Below are positions 11,736-23,905 of a stretch of 64,000 bases of DNA, piece after piece (within the stretch, counting starts at the first letter, position 1; each line of letters opens with the position of its first letter). This DNA comes from Beroe forskalii. Its lineage: Eukaryota > Ctenophora > Nuda > Beroida > Beroidae. Under the pieces are notes generated by a model, which had not been told where the DNA came from, did not search any database, and saw nothing but the letters and a program-made list of their open reading frames with translations. The stretch covers positions 62,001 through 126,000 of the forward strand of contig WFMF01000130.1 in the NCBI GenBank assembly GCA_011033025.1, written 5' to 3'. Made by a program: the position numbers and the translations under genes.

Positions 11736-13831
11736 TGAACCCTCTAACAAGTGGGTAAGTTTGATTAGTTCATTTAAAGTAATTATAAAATCAGGTCTAA
11801 ATTGCGACAACTCGGTTCAATTTCGATGCATATAATAGGTGCAGCTAAAGACTAGGCACACTGGGGCAACTTTGCCCCCCGTATGCATCGAAATTGGAGC
11901 GCGTTGCCTAAATTCCACGCCAAGAAGCATTAGAGAATGACCTTAGATACCTTTTGCCTCATTTTCAAATTTATAAGCAACGTGAAAAAGCCAGTTCATT
12001 CCTAAGATATGATGTATTTGAGCTCTTAGGTCAAAGCAAATCGTCGAAACGTTCGTCGAAAGAACCGAGTTGTCACGATAGCCTCTGTTCGAACAGTTTC
12101 CTCTTTAGGAACTATTTAGGAACTATATTTGACACATATCATGGACTACGTAATTCAATAATGAAGCTATGGATAATCGATGCCCTGCCCTATTTGCCAT
12201 ACCTGACCTTTTCACCTACTTTTCGTCGTGTTGCTTTCGGGCTATGGGCACAATGAGGACACAAACCATTCACCTCAACCCTCGCAATCATTTTAGCATT
12301 TTGACTGCATCTCACCCGGCTCATCAGTCGGTTAAGAACGGGAATAGATTTTAGTCTTCACGAAGTCTTGTGTACCTATCGTTGTTTTCATCCTTGGTTG
12401 TTAAGTGTACTGTTGGCTCTATAGTGTCACTATTATCTTTGATCGTAACTCCTGAAATACACAAAATTTTTGGAGATAAAGAAATTTCCGTTGGTACTCA
12501 CAGAAATTTAAATCATTGCATGGGTGAAATCATTGGGCTCTAGACTTCTCGAAGCCTCTAGGTTTAGAGATTTTTGACTTAAGGAAAGGATTTCAGTTCC
12601 ATTTAACTGGACTCCACTCAACAGTATCACCTGTTAGCAAAGCCGAAGTAAACAAATCCACAACTTTCACCAAAAAAGAACATTTCGTAATGCTTCAAAA
12701 CAGACGAAGTTCCTGGGAACAAAGTGCTCGAGTATTTATCCAGATAAACGTGTCTTTTCAAGGTATCACCCTGCGCCAAGATATGGATCAAGTAGCGTCA
12801 AAATATTCTAAGAATTGCTTACAGTCATATACGCGCACTACATGCAGCAGGCTAATTTACAGCAAATCAAAGCTTCAAAGGTTAGTGGGCTGAGGCTATA
12901 GGCTTGCTGCAGCGTTGCCTTCGAAGTGCTAACCATCTACCATTATCACATCGCATTAATTATTGGAGTTTATAGTCACCACATTAAGTGCTAATTGACT
13001 CCCGCCATCCGGGTTTTATTTCCATCTTGCATGCGAGTTTGAAAACATTTTTAGAACTTTCCCTTCAACAATATATAAATGTTCATCATCACGAAATATT
13101 ATTTTATCACTCATATTATATGAAGAGCTTGTATTTCGCTGCCTTTGGTTCAGAAGAACAGTATATACAACGTATAAAACTGAATTTGAGTGCGGACTTC
13201 AAACTTATATTTATCATTTGAAAAAAGCGTAAAATATAAAACGGTCAGGTTAAAAAATTTACGGAATGTGTCTGGTATATAACACAGGACCTGTTATATT
13301 TTCAACAGCAAAACATGTTTTTAATGGTGGTACCAAGGCGGCAAGTTCAGCTGGGAGCTGAATACGCTAGTAATTACGTCTTAACAATGTGGTTATAACA
13401 CTTCGCAATGGTTAACGCGTTTACAACTCCGATATAATTACACACCTTGCTGTACGTGTGACTTTTTTCAGAACACCGTACTTTTTGCTATTTATAGCAA
13501 ACTTTGTTTAATTTTCCTAGTGCACTAAGTCATCCTACGCGCGCGTCTTGTTGGGATTCCCCGGGATTCGGTGAAAGTGTTAGCAAACATGTGTGCCGTT
13601 GGACTGCAGTTTCCGAATCTGATTTGTCCGCAACAAGGTATGTTTAGCTTACATAGGAGAGGGCGCCTCGTTAGGCGTAGCGTGACGTCACGCCGCGCAC
13701 GAGTCACGTGATACATATCCTAGCAACGCTACCGTACCCACGTGGCATCATCACGCTCGTAATGCGCACGATTCAGATTATAATATAGGAGCGCGCGAGG
13801 GAGTCGTGGCGTTATATCCACATAGCCGACG
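11736..13831. other. No supported gene
   Basis: Several short open frames (11954-12256, 12690-12893, 12988-13221) lack splice context and protein-like composition, and I do not call them. 13525-13830 is CpG-rich compared with its surroundings and leads into the gene start at 13832. Confidence 0.5.
13540..13831 (+). promoter_or_regulatory. CpG-rich putative promoter
   Basis: A local rise in GC and CpG (gcgcgc tracts, cgtgacgtcacgccgcgcac near 13680-13700 with a CRE-like TGACGTCA) ends at an ATG in strong context at 13832. An AT-rich box (tataatataggag) sits about 50 bp upstream of that ATG. Confidence 0.4.
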
Positions 13832-14131
13832 ATGGCAGCTACTTATCACTTGGGTACGTTCTCCCTCGCTTGCTTTGTGTGCGTTATCAGCTAGGTGTTG
13901 TTATAATATTATTAGGAGGTGAAGGTGTGTTAATAGTTCGCGATCTCTAAATTAACAGCTCACACAGCTCGCATATATCGCACGGTGACCATGAGTACCA
14001 TTTTAAACTTTATAGCGAAAATTTGCTAAGTGTACTGCACTTCTATTAACGTTATCGCACGTTGTTTGTGTTAAACAGGGGCTCCCGATGACATTGCAGA
14101 GCTGCTGGAAAGGGATTCCAGAGAGCTTGGT
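13832..14131 (+). CDS. Putative first two coding exons of an unidentified gene
   Basis: ATG at 13832 has A at -3 and G at +4. Exon 1 (13832-13853) ends at gtacgt; exon 2 (14079-14131) follows an aaacag acceptor and ends at gtgagt. Joined in phase they encode MAATYHLGAPDDIAELLERD plus five residues, with no stop. The acidic, helical residue mix and the CpG-rich upstream support a real gene start. No later exon could be linked with confidence and the family is not recognised. Confidence 0.4.
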
Positions 14132-15529
14132 GTGAGTCGTTGAAAGGAAAGTCTTATCGTGGTGTGATTCGTATAGCTCGTATCTCTTAGTGTAGTGTAA
14201 TTAACGCCTTCCTTAATGTGATAACAACACTTATAATACTATTATTTCAAATCCTGTTAATTAATTAAATGATAACGTGTGATGTTATATATGTATGCTC
14301 AGTATATATATGTTTTTAATATATTTAACACGCTATCATCACACTTATATTTTTTGGGCTTATGTTTATATAAAATATTAACACTTATGTAAACGAGTTA
14401 AAACTCATTAAAAACAACGCACACGCTTCCCAATGGTGCTGAACGGAGACTCGCAGATCATTACAAATATACGCGGAGTAGAATGTAACATAAGTGCTTA
14501 GAATCGGTTTTTTCGATGATAAGGAAGTGTGAAATAAGCGTGATAAGAAAGTGTGAAATATTCCCAATTCATGAGGGGGCACATATGTTTGAAATTATAA
14601 CTGAAGAAAATGATGGTATTCGGCCTTTGTATAATCATAATATTGTGATTGGCAATGCGAAAAAATAATTTACAGCCATGGGCTTCGAAAACGAATCTTT
14701 GCGTTCCATCAGGCTACTCCGAAATGGATGGTCTTGGAATTGTTGAACATGGTGCAGTGCGCATCTTTCAGCATCAAAAACTGTAAAAACTTTTTTGTTA
14801 AATTTTTCAGCAGCTGGTCTCCCATGTGGTGAAATGTGGTCTTCCGGTAAAATTCAATCATTGACAAAATATATAGCGCTCATCCATCAATTTGAACAAG
14901 AAAATTAAAATAATTATTGCTGTTGTGGCTGAGTTAAAAAATTTGGACATAAAAATGCATGAACGTAAACTGTTGAATAACGCAAACGTCGAACTTTCGA
15001 AACTTTCTGATTTCACTCTTATTTTTCGAATTTCTTTGCTTTTTTAATCAATTGTTTTATTGATCAGTCATTCTTTGCTTTTTCCTGCGATTTTCATGAT
15101 TTTATGGACGTTTGGTTGCTCCTTAACCATCTCTACAATATGTGCTTTTCTTCTTTACAAAGTTAATTCCTCGGGTTTCAAATCGCATCTTTGATTCAAC
15201 ATCTTGGTCAGCCACAAATCGTGAAATATGTAAATAGAATTCTTAATAACTTTTCCCACGTGAACAAAAATTTAAAATTGATAATGATACTAAAATGTTA
15301 AATATGATAGCAATAATAGCTGGATCCAGCTAGACCTATCTCTCCAAGTAATTCAATTAAATGAAACTATTAATAACGAAACGAAGAGATTAATTTGATA
15401 CCATGTCGTCGTACCTTTGGTGCTTCACTTTTTAATTTTGCTGCTTCAATTTCAAATAATCATCACCTAAACTTCTCTATTCTTTTGATTGTTACTATAA
15501 CCAAAAAGGATTTTTCAATCGATTCGGGC
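14132..15529. other. No supported gene
   Basis: AT-rich sequence with short chance frames only. It would be intronic if the gene at 13832 continues downstream. Confidence 0.5.
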
Positions 15530-17325
15530 TATTGGAACGGGCATAGATCCGTTTGCCACTTTGTCCAGGCGCCAGTCTTATGCAGGTCTAGCGCCGGTTT
15601 AATGCAGGTCTAACGCCAGTCTATTGCAGGTCTAATGCCGGTTTGGCGCCGGTTTTGTGAAGGTTTAGCGCCGGTTTAGCGCGGTGCCAGCGCCAGTCTA
15701 ATGCAGGTCCTGTGCCACTCTAATGCAGGTCTAGCGCCGGTTTGGTGCAGGTCCAGCGCCGGTTGAGCGCGGGTACAGCGCTGGTGCAATGCAGGTCTAG
15801 CGCCGGTTTAATGCAGGTCTTGTGCCACTCTAATGCAGGTCTAGCGCCGGTTTGGTGCAAGTCCAGCGCTGGTTTAGCGCGGGTGCAGCGCTGGTCCAAT
15901 GCACCTCGGATGCTATCTCAATATTACTTATGCATTTCATACAGATTTGGCGCCGATTAAATTATGCAGGTTTGACGTCTTTTCATGAATGTTTGGCGCT
16001 GTTTTAATGCAGGTGCAACGCCATTCCAATGCGGGTTTGGCGCTGGTTTCATGCAGGTTTAGCATGTTCAATTCTATGCCCCATGACTCTTCATAATATT
16101 AATAGATTTAAATGGTTACCGGTGGTAACTAACGTACTTCATCATTGTTACCGGTGGTAACTAACATACGTTACCATGGTTACCGATGGTAACTTACGTA
16201 CATAACCATGGTTATCTGGTAACTCATAACTGACGAACGTTACCATGGTTGCCGGTGGTTACTAACGTACGTTACCATGGTTACCGACCTGGTAACTAAC
16301 GTGGGTTACCATAGTTACCGATGGTTGCTAACGTACGTTACCATGGTTACCGGTGGTAACTTAGGTGGTTACCATGGTTACCGATGGTAACTAACGTGGG
16401 TTATCATGGTAAACGGTGGTCACTGGTCACTAACGTAGTAACGTATGTTACTATGGTTACCGATGGGAGCTAACGGACGTTACCATGGTTACCGGTGGTA
16501 ACTTAGATGGGTTACCATGGTTACCGATGGTAACTAACGTGGGTTATCATGGTAAACGGTGGTCACTTACGTAGTAACGTATGTTACTATGGTTACCGAT
16601 GGGAGCTAACGGACGTTACCATGGTTACCGGTGGTAACTTAGATGGGTTACCATGGTTACCGATGGTAACTAACGTGGGTTATCATGGTAAACGGTGGTC
16701 ACTAACGTAGTAACGTATGTTACTATGGTTACCGATGGGAGCTAACGGACGTTACCATGGTTACCGGTGGTCCCTAACGGACGTTACCATGGCTAACGGT
16801 GGTAACTAACCTGCATTGGAATGGCATTGCAACTGCATTAAAACAGCGCCAAACATGCATGAAACGTCGTCAAACCTGCATAATTCAATCGGCGCCAAAT
16901 CTGTAAAAAATGCATTAGTAATATTGAGATAGCATCCGAGGTGCATTGGACCAGCGCTGCACCCGCGCTAAACCAGCACTGGACCTGCACCAAACCGGCG
17001 CTAGACCTGCATTAGAGTGGCACTAGACTGGCACAAGACCTGCATTAAACCGGCGCTAAACCTGCATTGCACCAGCGCTGTACCCGCGCTCAACCGGCGC
17101 TGGACCTGCACCAAACCGGCGCTAGACCTGCATTAGAGTGGCACAGGACCTGCATTAGACTGGCGCTGGCACCGCGCTAAACCGGCGCTAAACCTGCACA
17201 AAACCGGCGCCAAACCGGCATTAGACCTGCACTAGACTGGCGTTAGACCTGCATTAAACCGGCGCTAGACCTGCATTAGACTGGCGCCTGGACAAAGTGG
17301 CAAACGGATCTATGCCCATTGGAAC
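15530..17325. repeat. 1.8 kb foldback with nested minisatellites
   Basis: Left arm 15530-16090 and right arm 16805-17325 are inverted copies: gggcatagatccgtttgcca at 15539 returns as its complement at about 17300, and the block around 15900-15985 returns at 16855-16945. Both arms consist of imperfect about 12 bp units (GCAGGTCTAGCGCCGG, GCAGGTCC). The centre (16100-16800) is a different array built on GGTTACCATGGTTACCG, itself rich in palindromes, including a repeated higher-order unit of about 130 bp (16440-16760). An arm frame reads through as short Leu/Ser/Ala/Val repeats but is not a credible protein. Confidence 0.9.
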
Positions 17326-18690
17326 AATTCCAAAGTGAAAGTCTTCCTTTTTCTGTTTTAAAAAATCTCGTTTCGCAGCTTTCTCGTTCATAGCCTTGGT
17401 TTTTGTTCTGCCATTTGAGTTCCTAGTAGAATTTTCATTTCGGAGATGTCAACGGGGAACATAAATTGTCGATATCTCTTTCATGTTTTACGATTTCTCC
17501 ATATTTTTAATTTTGTGATTTGCAACTGGGGCTTTGTTCGCATCGATTTGACTATTTGGTTGGTAACCTTACATAGTCTGGGGTTGCTCCAATCGGCTTT
17601 TACTTTTATCAGAAGAAAAGTTCTGAGTTTGACATAAAGATATGCTCTTATCACCTTATCTCAAAACGTCTAAGTTAAACACTGAAATTGATTCAAGACA
17701 GAGCGTATTGGTACTACCAGGTACCTTTGATTAGTTCTGATCTTGTCATTTGCCAGATACTTTCAATCTATTTCCTGTTGACAAGGTCATCTGATTTAAA
17801 ATGTAAAATGTTGAAGTCTCAGATCCAATAGTTCACATAATCAATTAGTAAGTGTCATGAAATTGGGCACAGACTCAAACCGAACAATTAGCTGCAATTA
17901 AATGGTGAAATCTGATGCAACCTAAAGAGCAGCTGCATTAAGCTGTCCTGTTATCAGAACAACTAGCTTCAAGAAAACGTTTAATAGTACTCTATTATTT
18001 CAACAAGGGCATTTAACCATGGGAGTTTTTCAGTGGAACAATTCATATGAAAGTTTATAATATCATAATGAAGGAGTAGAAAGACTCATTAATGAAGGAG
18101 TAACTTCGCTTTGGCTTTATGAAGGAGTAGGTTACTACTGGTTTTATGAAGGATTTTCTAGTCGTCGGTGTGCTTATCATTTGTAATTGCTAGTGTCAGG
18201 TGCAGTGGTTGAATTTGTCAGGGAATTAATTCCCTGCTGCCCAGACAGCTCGACACTGGCCAATGTCTGCATTACCAGCAGGTGAGACAACTGACTAATG
18301 TGACCTGTTTTCTGACACAGACAGCCCTTCTAGCTGAGACAGCCATTGAGCTTGGAGATTAATGCATATTCTGGGATAGCGCTGGTTCAATGGAATAATT
18401 TGGATATTTAATTGTTAAAAAGATAGTGGTAATTGTGGCGTTTCAACTGCAGGAAGTTTCCTAGTTTTTCAAAACGAAGAACCTTGGTTTGAATGGTTAA
18501 TTTTCGTGGAAATCGTCCTTAATGTGCCAGATAAAAATGAGATTTCTCTTTTCATTTTTCAATTCCTTTCTTCTTTTAACCGATACCGTGCCAGTTACTT
18601 TTTCCTTCATTCTCCAAGAGCTTCAAATTATTTAGCAAGTTTCCTGTCCAGTGTTCGCCTCATTTTCCAACCGTCAAAGCGCGTATCGAT
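17326..18690. other. No supported gene
   Basis: AT-rich sequence. The short frame 17446-17637 has no splice or family support. Confidence 0.5.
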
Positions 18691-19521
18691 TACACTCAGT
18701 TTTTTTTATAAGAAACTTATTGAAATCCTAGGCTACAAGTTTCTTATTTTTTCACGATTTTGAGCCTAAAAGTTTCTTAATCGGTTTCTTAATTCTACAT
18801 ACCAACATACCGTACGAAAAATGTCTACGAAATTTCCAACATAGGAACCTACTGTGTAGACTGTAGTTGAGGATTAGAATCGAACCTTCTGATATTTTCA
18901 GTTAAATTATACACTTTTAAGCATGTATCTATCTTAAAAGATTTGTGCAGCTGTATACAATAATGTTCAGGGATCTTCATCAAATGTTCTTCCAAAAAAG
19001 TTTGAAATTTTGAAATTTAGATAATAATATCTAAATCCTATAATGCTTGGAACTTTTGGAAATAGATATGGAACTGTAATAGTGTCCTGTCGCAAAAACA
19101 ATTTCTAAATTTCTGTTTTGTGCTTTAGTATCTGGCGTGTTACTTTAAACCGAAAAATCATGAAAGATTCATTTTCTAAATTTCTATTCTATATTATGAT
19201 CAATTATCACATATCCAGTGTAATACTGTAAAAGAAGTTCAATAGAAGTACTAGATTAGTTTCGGAATGTTCACAATCAAAAAATGGGGGTCTGGGGGCG
19301 CAGCCCCCAGATGCCAGACGTATCATGTTAAAAGAATTTCAGTTGCAATAGGATTTTATACACAAATTTAAAAATTCTAGGCTAGAAGTTTCTTAATTTC
19401 TTAATTGTAAATGAGTGAAGTTTCTTAATTTTTCCGAAATTCTAGGCTAAGTTTCTTAAATTTTCGGAAATCCTAGGCTAAGTTTCTTATAGACAGTTTC
19501 TTATAAAAAAAACTGAGTGTA
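18691..19521. mobile_element. Non-autonomous inverted-repeat element flanked by TA
   Basis: TA then CACTCAGTTTTTTTTATAAG at the left end (18691) pairs with its complement ending at 19521, also next to TA. The interior has repeated motifs agtttcttaa and cctaggcta on both sides, and a perfect 9 bp stem-loop (tctgggggc / gcccccaga) near 19290. There is no coding frame. TA flanks fit the Tc1/mariner-type superfamily, but the assignment is open. Confidence 0.7.
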
Positions 19522-21935
19522 TTGAAGTATTGAGAGATAAATCCTACAAAGCACCAATGCGGGGGTCAAAAAATTAATGCAACTTAAGTCGTGCACTACT
19601 GATAGAGGATGGAAATACACTTCATTGGCATGTTTTAGAATGTTCAATTAGTGACGCAAAAACCACCATTCTCTTCTTTGGGCAGATAATACGCTAATCT
19701 GAGCTGAGATAAGCTGAGGCCAGTAATAATAATAGATCATTAACTCAGCGGATTTTAAACGTTTCCAACAAAGTTACCGCAATGTGGTCATCAGTCACCT
19801 TTAATGCTCCAATAATTCAAATTTAAGTGAGGACATGCGAGGAAGGAAGCCTCTAATTAACCCTGGATTGTTAATGATAATAATGATGACGTTAAAATCT
19901 TATAATGTGCTTTGAAAAGCAGGTGTCCATCTAATTATAGTTCGTATCATGGTCTGGAAACCACCCTGATTATTTTAATTTCTAACATCGGGGATTGCTT
20001 ATAATCCTGTCGGCAGTGGGGGCCAAAGCGGCAATTATCTGAATGAATTAAATTTAACCGAGGACACGCCGAATGCAGATCAACGTCAGATGGCACTCAA
20101 ATTATGCCTGATTATCTTATAATATGTTATTAAACCTATTGATTTCGCATTACCAAGATTGATCTTCCAGTTCTCTTCCAATGGGCTGAACGTTCAGGCT
20201 GCTTTCCTCAGCGCAGCTGGTGAATTGTTGATGTATTACAATAGCCAGTGTCAATCGGCCATGCAGAACAAGTGACTTACAGTGAGAAGTGACGAAGTAA
20301 GACTGCTGTTTTACAAGTGTGTTGACTGGAATAATTCTCTGTTATTGCATTCAACACAATTCATAATTCATGTAAATTATCCGAACATAAAATAACTAAA
20401 TCCATGTAAATTGTAACGACATCAGGCCTTTGCTATTACATAACGGATAACGGAATCGAGGCCTCCCATAGCTACAGTATTAGAACCTCCCCGACATACG
20501 CTACACATTCATATAGGAAGCAGTAGAGGAGTGATGGGCATTAAAGTTAGGTCTGGAGGTCCGTATGAACGGTTTTTTAGTAACATCTTTATAGGTATTC
20601 CACTAAATACACTCGTGTGTCTCTGCTGTAGCTGCTGGGTAAAGACAGCTCTTATATTGAGTGCTCTGCATGGCACCTCGACCACTGTCCAGCTTCATTT
20701 TGTCCGGCAAATGTTGCAAAATATGCCGGCATAAATTGGTACTAAATGCATGAGATATATCGGAATAGTTCGAAACATTTTAGATTGGTTCACTGTAGGA
20801 GGGGTGCTAATGGAAAGTGGTTTTGTGATCCGACTCAGTTACAGTAGATAGCATATTACGGTGATCTATGGATTCGTTCGTTGGACTTAATGCCAGGGTC
20901 ATTCTGGAATCTGAGCAACCAAACCCATTTGACTGATAGCATAAGATATGGCTCTGTAACTTTTGGAAGCCCTGAGCGGTACCCTGCAGGATTTAACGAG
21001 ATAAAGCTCACTTTGTGTGTGTGGTCGTTATCATAAAAATGTCAAAACCGCTGGAAATTCTTTGGGAGAGTCTGTCTATCCTAACCTCGGAATCTCACTT
21101 TCTCTTATAAATAATCTGACACTTTACTCGTTTGAGATTTTCAATCCGTGTTTGAAGTCGAGAGAACTGAAACATCAACACATTTCATCCCGCCTAGCAC
21201 CGGGGTGGTGTATTATTTGAACCATGTTAGCTCTCCGTGTTCGTATGTCTGTTCGTCAATTAACGTCAGTTTGTTTGTGTGCCTATCTGTAAGTCTGTTT
21301 GTCAGATTGTCTTTAAGTACGTTTGTCAGCCTGTCTGTCCGTTGGCATGAGATTAGCATCGCGGCTGTAGCACCCAGCCACAGCAGAACGGACCAATCAG
21401 AAAGCCGGATTTATCGTGCCCTCCGCGTACACCGAACTTGTGAGGCTTCCACCCAATTTAGTGTATGAAACTTGAAGCTGGGACACCCTCGACCTTTTAG
21501 TTTTTGTCATTTACAGAGACAAAACCGAATATTATATATAACCGTTGTTTTCTAGCTCTGCAAAAAATCTTCTTTCCTTCCTCCGAACGCGCGTAGCTCC
21601 GACCACATACTATCCGTATATTAGAGGACATGTCAAGTTAAGTATAGTCTAAGTGCAGTAACTTTGACAGGGCAAACCAAGGGGATACACTGAACGAGTT
21701 AAAAAGAACACATAATTACCAGAGGAATATACTATATTCTCTCGCCTCTCTAGATAGTCGTGATTAAGGACGAACTTTGGAGATTCTCTCTTTCTGAAAG
21801 GTACGACTCTCCTCTCGGGGTGGGAAGCCAGTGTGCGGCCCATCGAATAGTTTGTTACTTGTGTGTGTTGTGGGAACGCAGCTGTCGCTAGTTTCGTTTT
21901 ATGGTGTGTGTGTGGGCTGGACTTGTTTAATATAT
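19522..21935. other. No supported gene
   Basis: Short frames at 20531, 21017 and 21148 lack support. 21240-21345 is a degenerate gtctgtttgtc-rich simple repeat. Confidence 0.5.
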
Positions 21936-22363
21936 ATCTATGGATAGCCAAAAACAATTGAAAATTGTTTGGGTTTCGCAGCCACTCCAGTACCAAAAAT
22001 TATACGATTAAAAATATTGATATGACTTTTAATCGCAGCCTGTCCGTGGCGGTGTGCTTTGGTTACGAAAAATATCTTGGTCATGCATATGATGTGAACT
22101 CATTGAATTGTACACCCGTGAAAACTTTCCACTTCATTTTGTCGAACATCTTCACAATCATGATGCTGTCACTCCAACCTGCCAACCATCATAAGTGTGA
22201 CGGCGTGTAAAGTTCTGCTCATTTCTTAGTAACCAAAGCCTCAAAGCACACCGCCACGGACGGGCTGCGATTAAAAGTCATATCAATATTTTTAATCGTA
22301 TAATTTTTGGTACTGGAGTGGCTGCGAAACCCAAACAATTTTCAATTGTTTTTGGCTATCCAT
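21936..22363. mobile_element. Hairpin (foldback) MITE-like element
   Basis: Arms of about 130 bp (21936-22068 and 22233-22363) are near-perfect inverted copies; for example ggatagccaaaaacaattg at the left returns as its complement at the right end. The loop of about 165 bp has no homology I can see. Weak open frames on either strand are by-products of the palindrome. Confidence 0.85.
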
Positions 22364-22409
22364 ATCACTCTTTTTTTGGCATAAAACTTACGCTATCAGT
22401 TCAAGTTAA

Positions 22410-23360
22410 TGATGCCTTTGGAATTAAGCCGCTATCATTCTTACTATTTGAGTTATAGGCGATAATTACCTTAATTGGCCAATTAACTAATTAAGCGGCG
22501 GACAACTGGTACTTAAATTAAACGTGCATCTCGTAATTTTGGCTTTAGTTACTGATGCGGGATGCCGTTGGAATTAAGTGGCTATCATTCTTACTTTTTG
22601 AGTTATAGGCGATAATTACTTTAATTGGCCAATTAATTAATTAAGCGGTTGGCAACCGGTAATTAAATTAAACGAATAAATCGCAATTATGACGTAAGTT
22701 ACTGATGCCGTTGGAATTAAGTGGCTATCATTCTTACTTTTTGACTTATAGGCGATAATTACTTTAATTGGCCAATTAATTAATTAAGCGGTTGGCAACC
22801 GGTAATTAAATTAAACGAATAAATCGCAATTACGACGTAAGTTACTGATACCGTTGGAATTAAGTCGCTATCATTCTTACTTTTTAAGTTATAGGCGATA
22901 ATTACTTTAATTGACCAATTAACTAATTAAGCGGTTGGCAACCGGTACTTAAATCAAACGTACAAATCGTAATTTTGGCTTTAGTTAATGATGCCGTTAA
23001 AATTAAGTCGCTATCATTTTTACTTCTTGAGATATAAGCGATAATTACTTTAATTGGCCAATTAACTAATTAAGCGGTTGGCAGCCGGTACTTAAATGAA
23101 ACGAATAAATTTTAATTTTTACGTAAGTTACTGATGTCGTTGGATTTAAGTCGCTATGATTCCTACTTTTTGAGTTATAGGCGATAATTGCTTTAATTGG
23201 CCAATTAACTAATTAAGCGGTTGGCAACTGGAATTTCAATCAAACGAATAAATCGTAGTTTTGGCTTAAGTTTTCGATGCCGTTAGAATTGAGACGCTAA
23301 CATTTTTACTTTTGGAGTTATACGCGATAATTACTTTAATTGGCCAATTAACCAATTAAG
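22410..23360 (+). repeat. Satellite array of about seven ~146 bp units
   Basis: The core ttaattggccaattaa recurs near 22470, 22621, 22764, 22911 (variant), 23050, 23195 and 23338. Each unit carries gccgttggaattaag, cgctatcattcttac, gttataggcgataatta and attaagcggttggcaac. Units have diverged a little from each other. The array starts about 45 bp after the hairpin element at 21936-22363. Confidence 0.92.
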
Positions 23361-23819
23361 GACTTGTCATTTTAAAATTTTATATGGCCTAGTGCACGCA
23401 CACTATTCTGAAGTTTCACATGCCGTTTAGATTATGATTCTATCTTTTATGGTTCTCGAGAACACTCAAACACTGTTTTTATCATCGAGTCGGGTCGGGT
23501 CGTAGTCCATGTTCTAATTTTTGATAAAATAGCGTTTTTTTGGTAATTTATTGTGAGAAAACGACGCGGTCGATTTCCATCAAATTTTCAGGGTTTGTTA
23601 TTCATGTTATGAACTACGCCTGTACAAATTTTCATGACCAACAGATTAAATTAACATGTTGAAAACTCGACTCGAAAATCACGATTTTCGCGATTTACTG
23701 TATTTTTATATAATAGGCGCTGGCAAACATATTTTTCAATACTTGAAAAACAGTTCCGCTACCACTTTTAGCACTTCATGCTGGTACTAGTGGCTTGTTT
23801 GGAGTGTCTGGCCAGCACT

Positions 23820-23905
23820 CCCGGCCCTTCGGGCCGGGACTGCTGGCCTGTTCGGCTGCCCTCGGCCCTTCGGGCCGAGGGCATCTGCCCTTCGGGCAGA
23901 TGCCC
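23820..23905. other. Three consecutive GC-rich perfect stem-loops
   Basis: Stems CCCGGCCC (23820-23838), GCCCTCGGCCC (23858-23882) and GGGCATCTGCCC (23879-23905) each close on a TTC loop. The second and third overlap by four bases. The block stands out in AT-rich surroundings. Both strands show open frames that reflect GC composition only. Confidence 0.8.

Noticed and set aside
15742-15960. Repetitive frame with LMQV and CRSSAG repeats
   Set aside because: It is the translation of one foldback arm; the same sequence in the other arm is inverted and the units vary freely.
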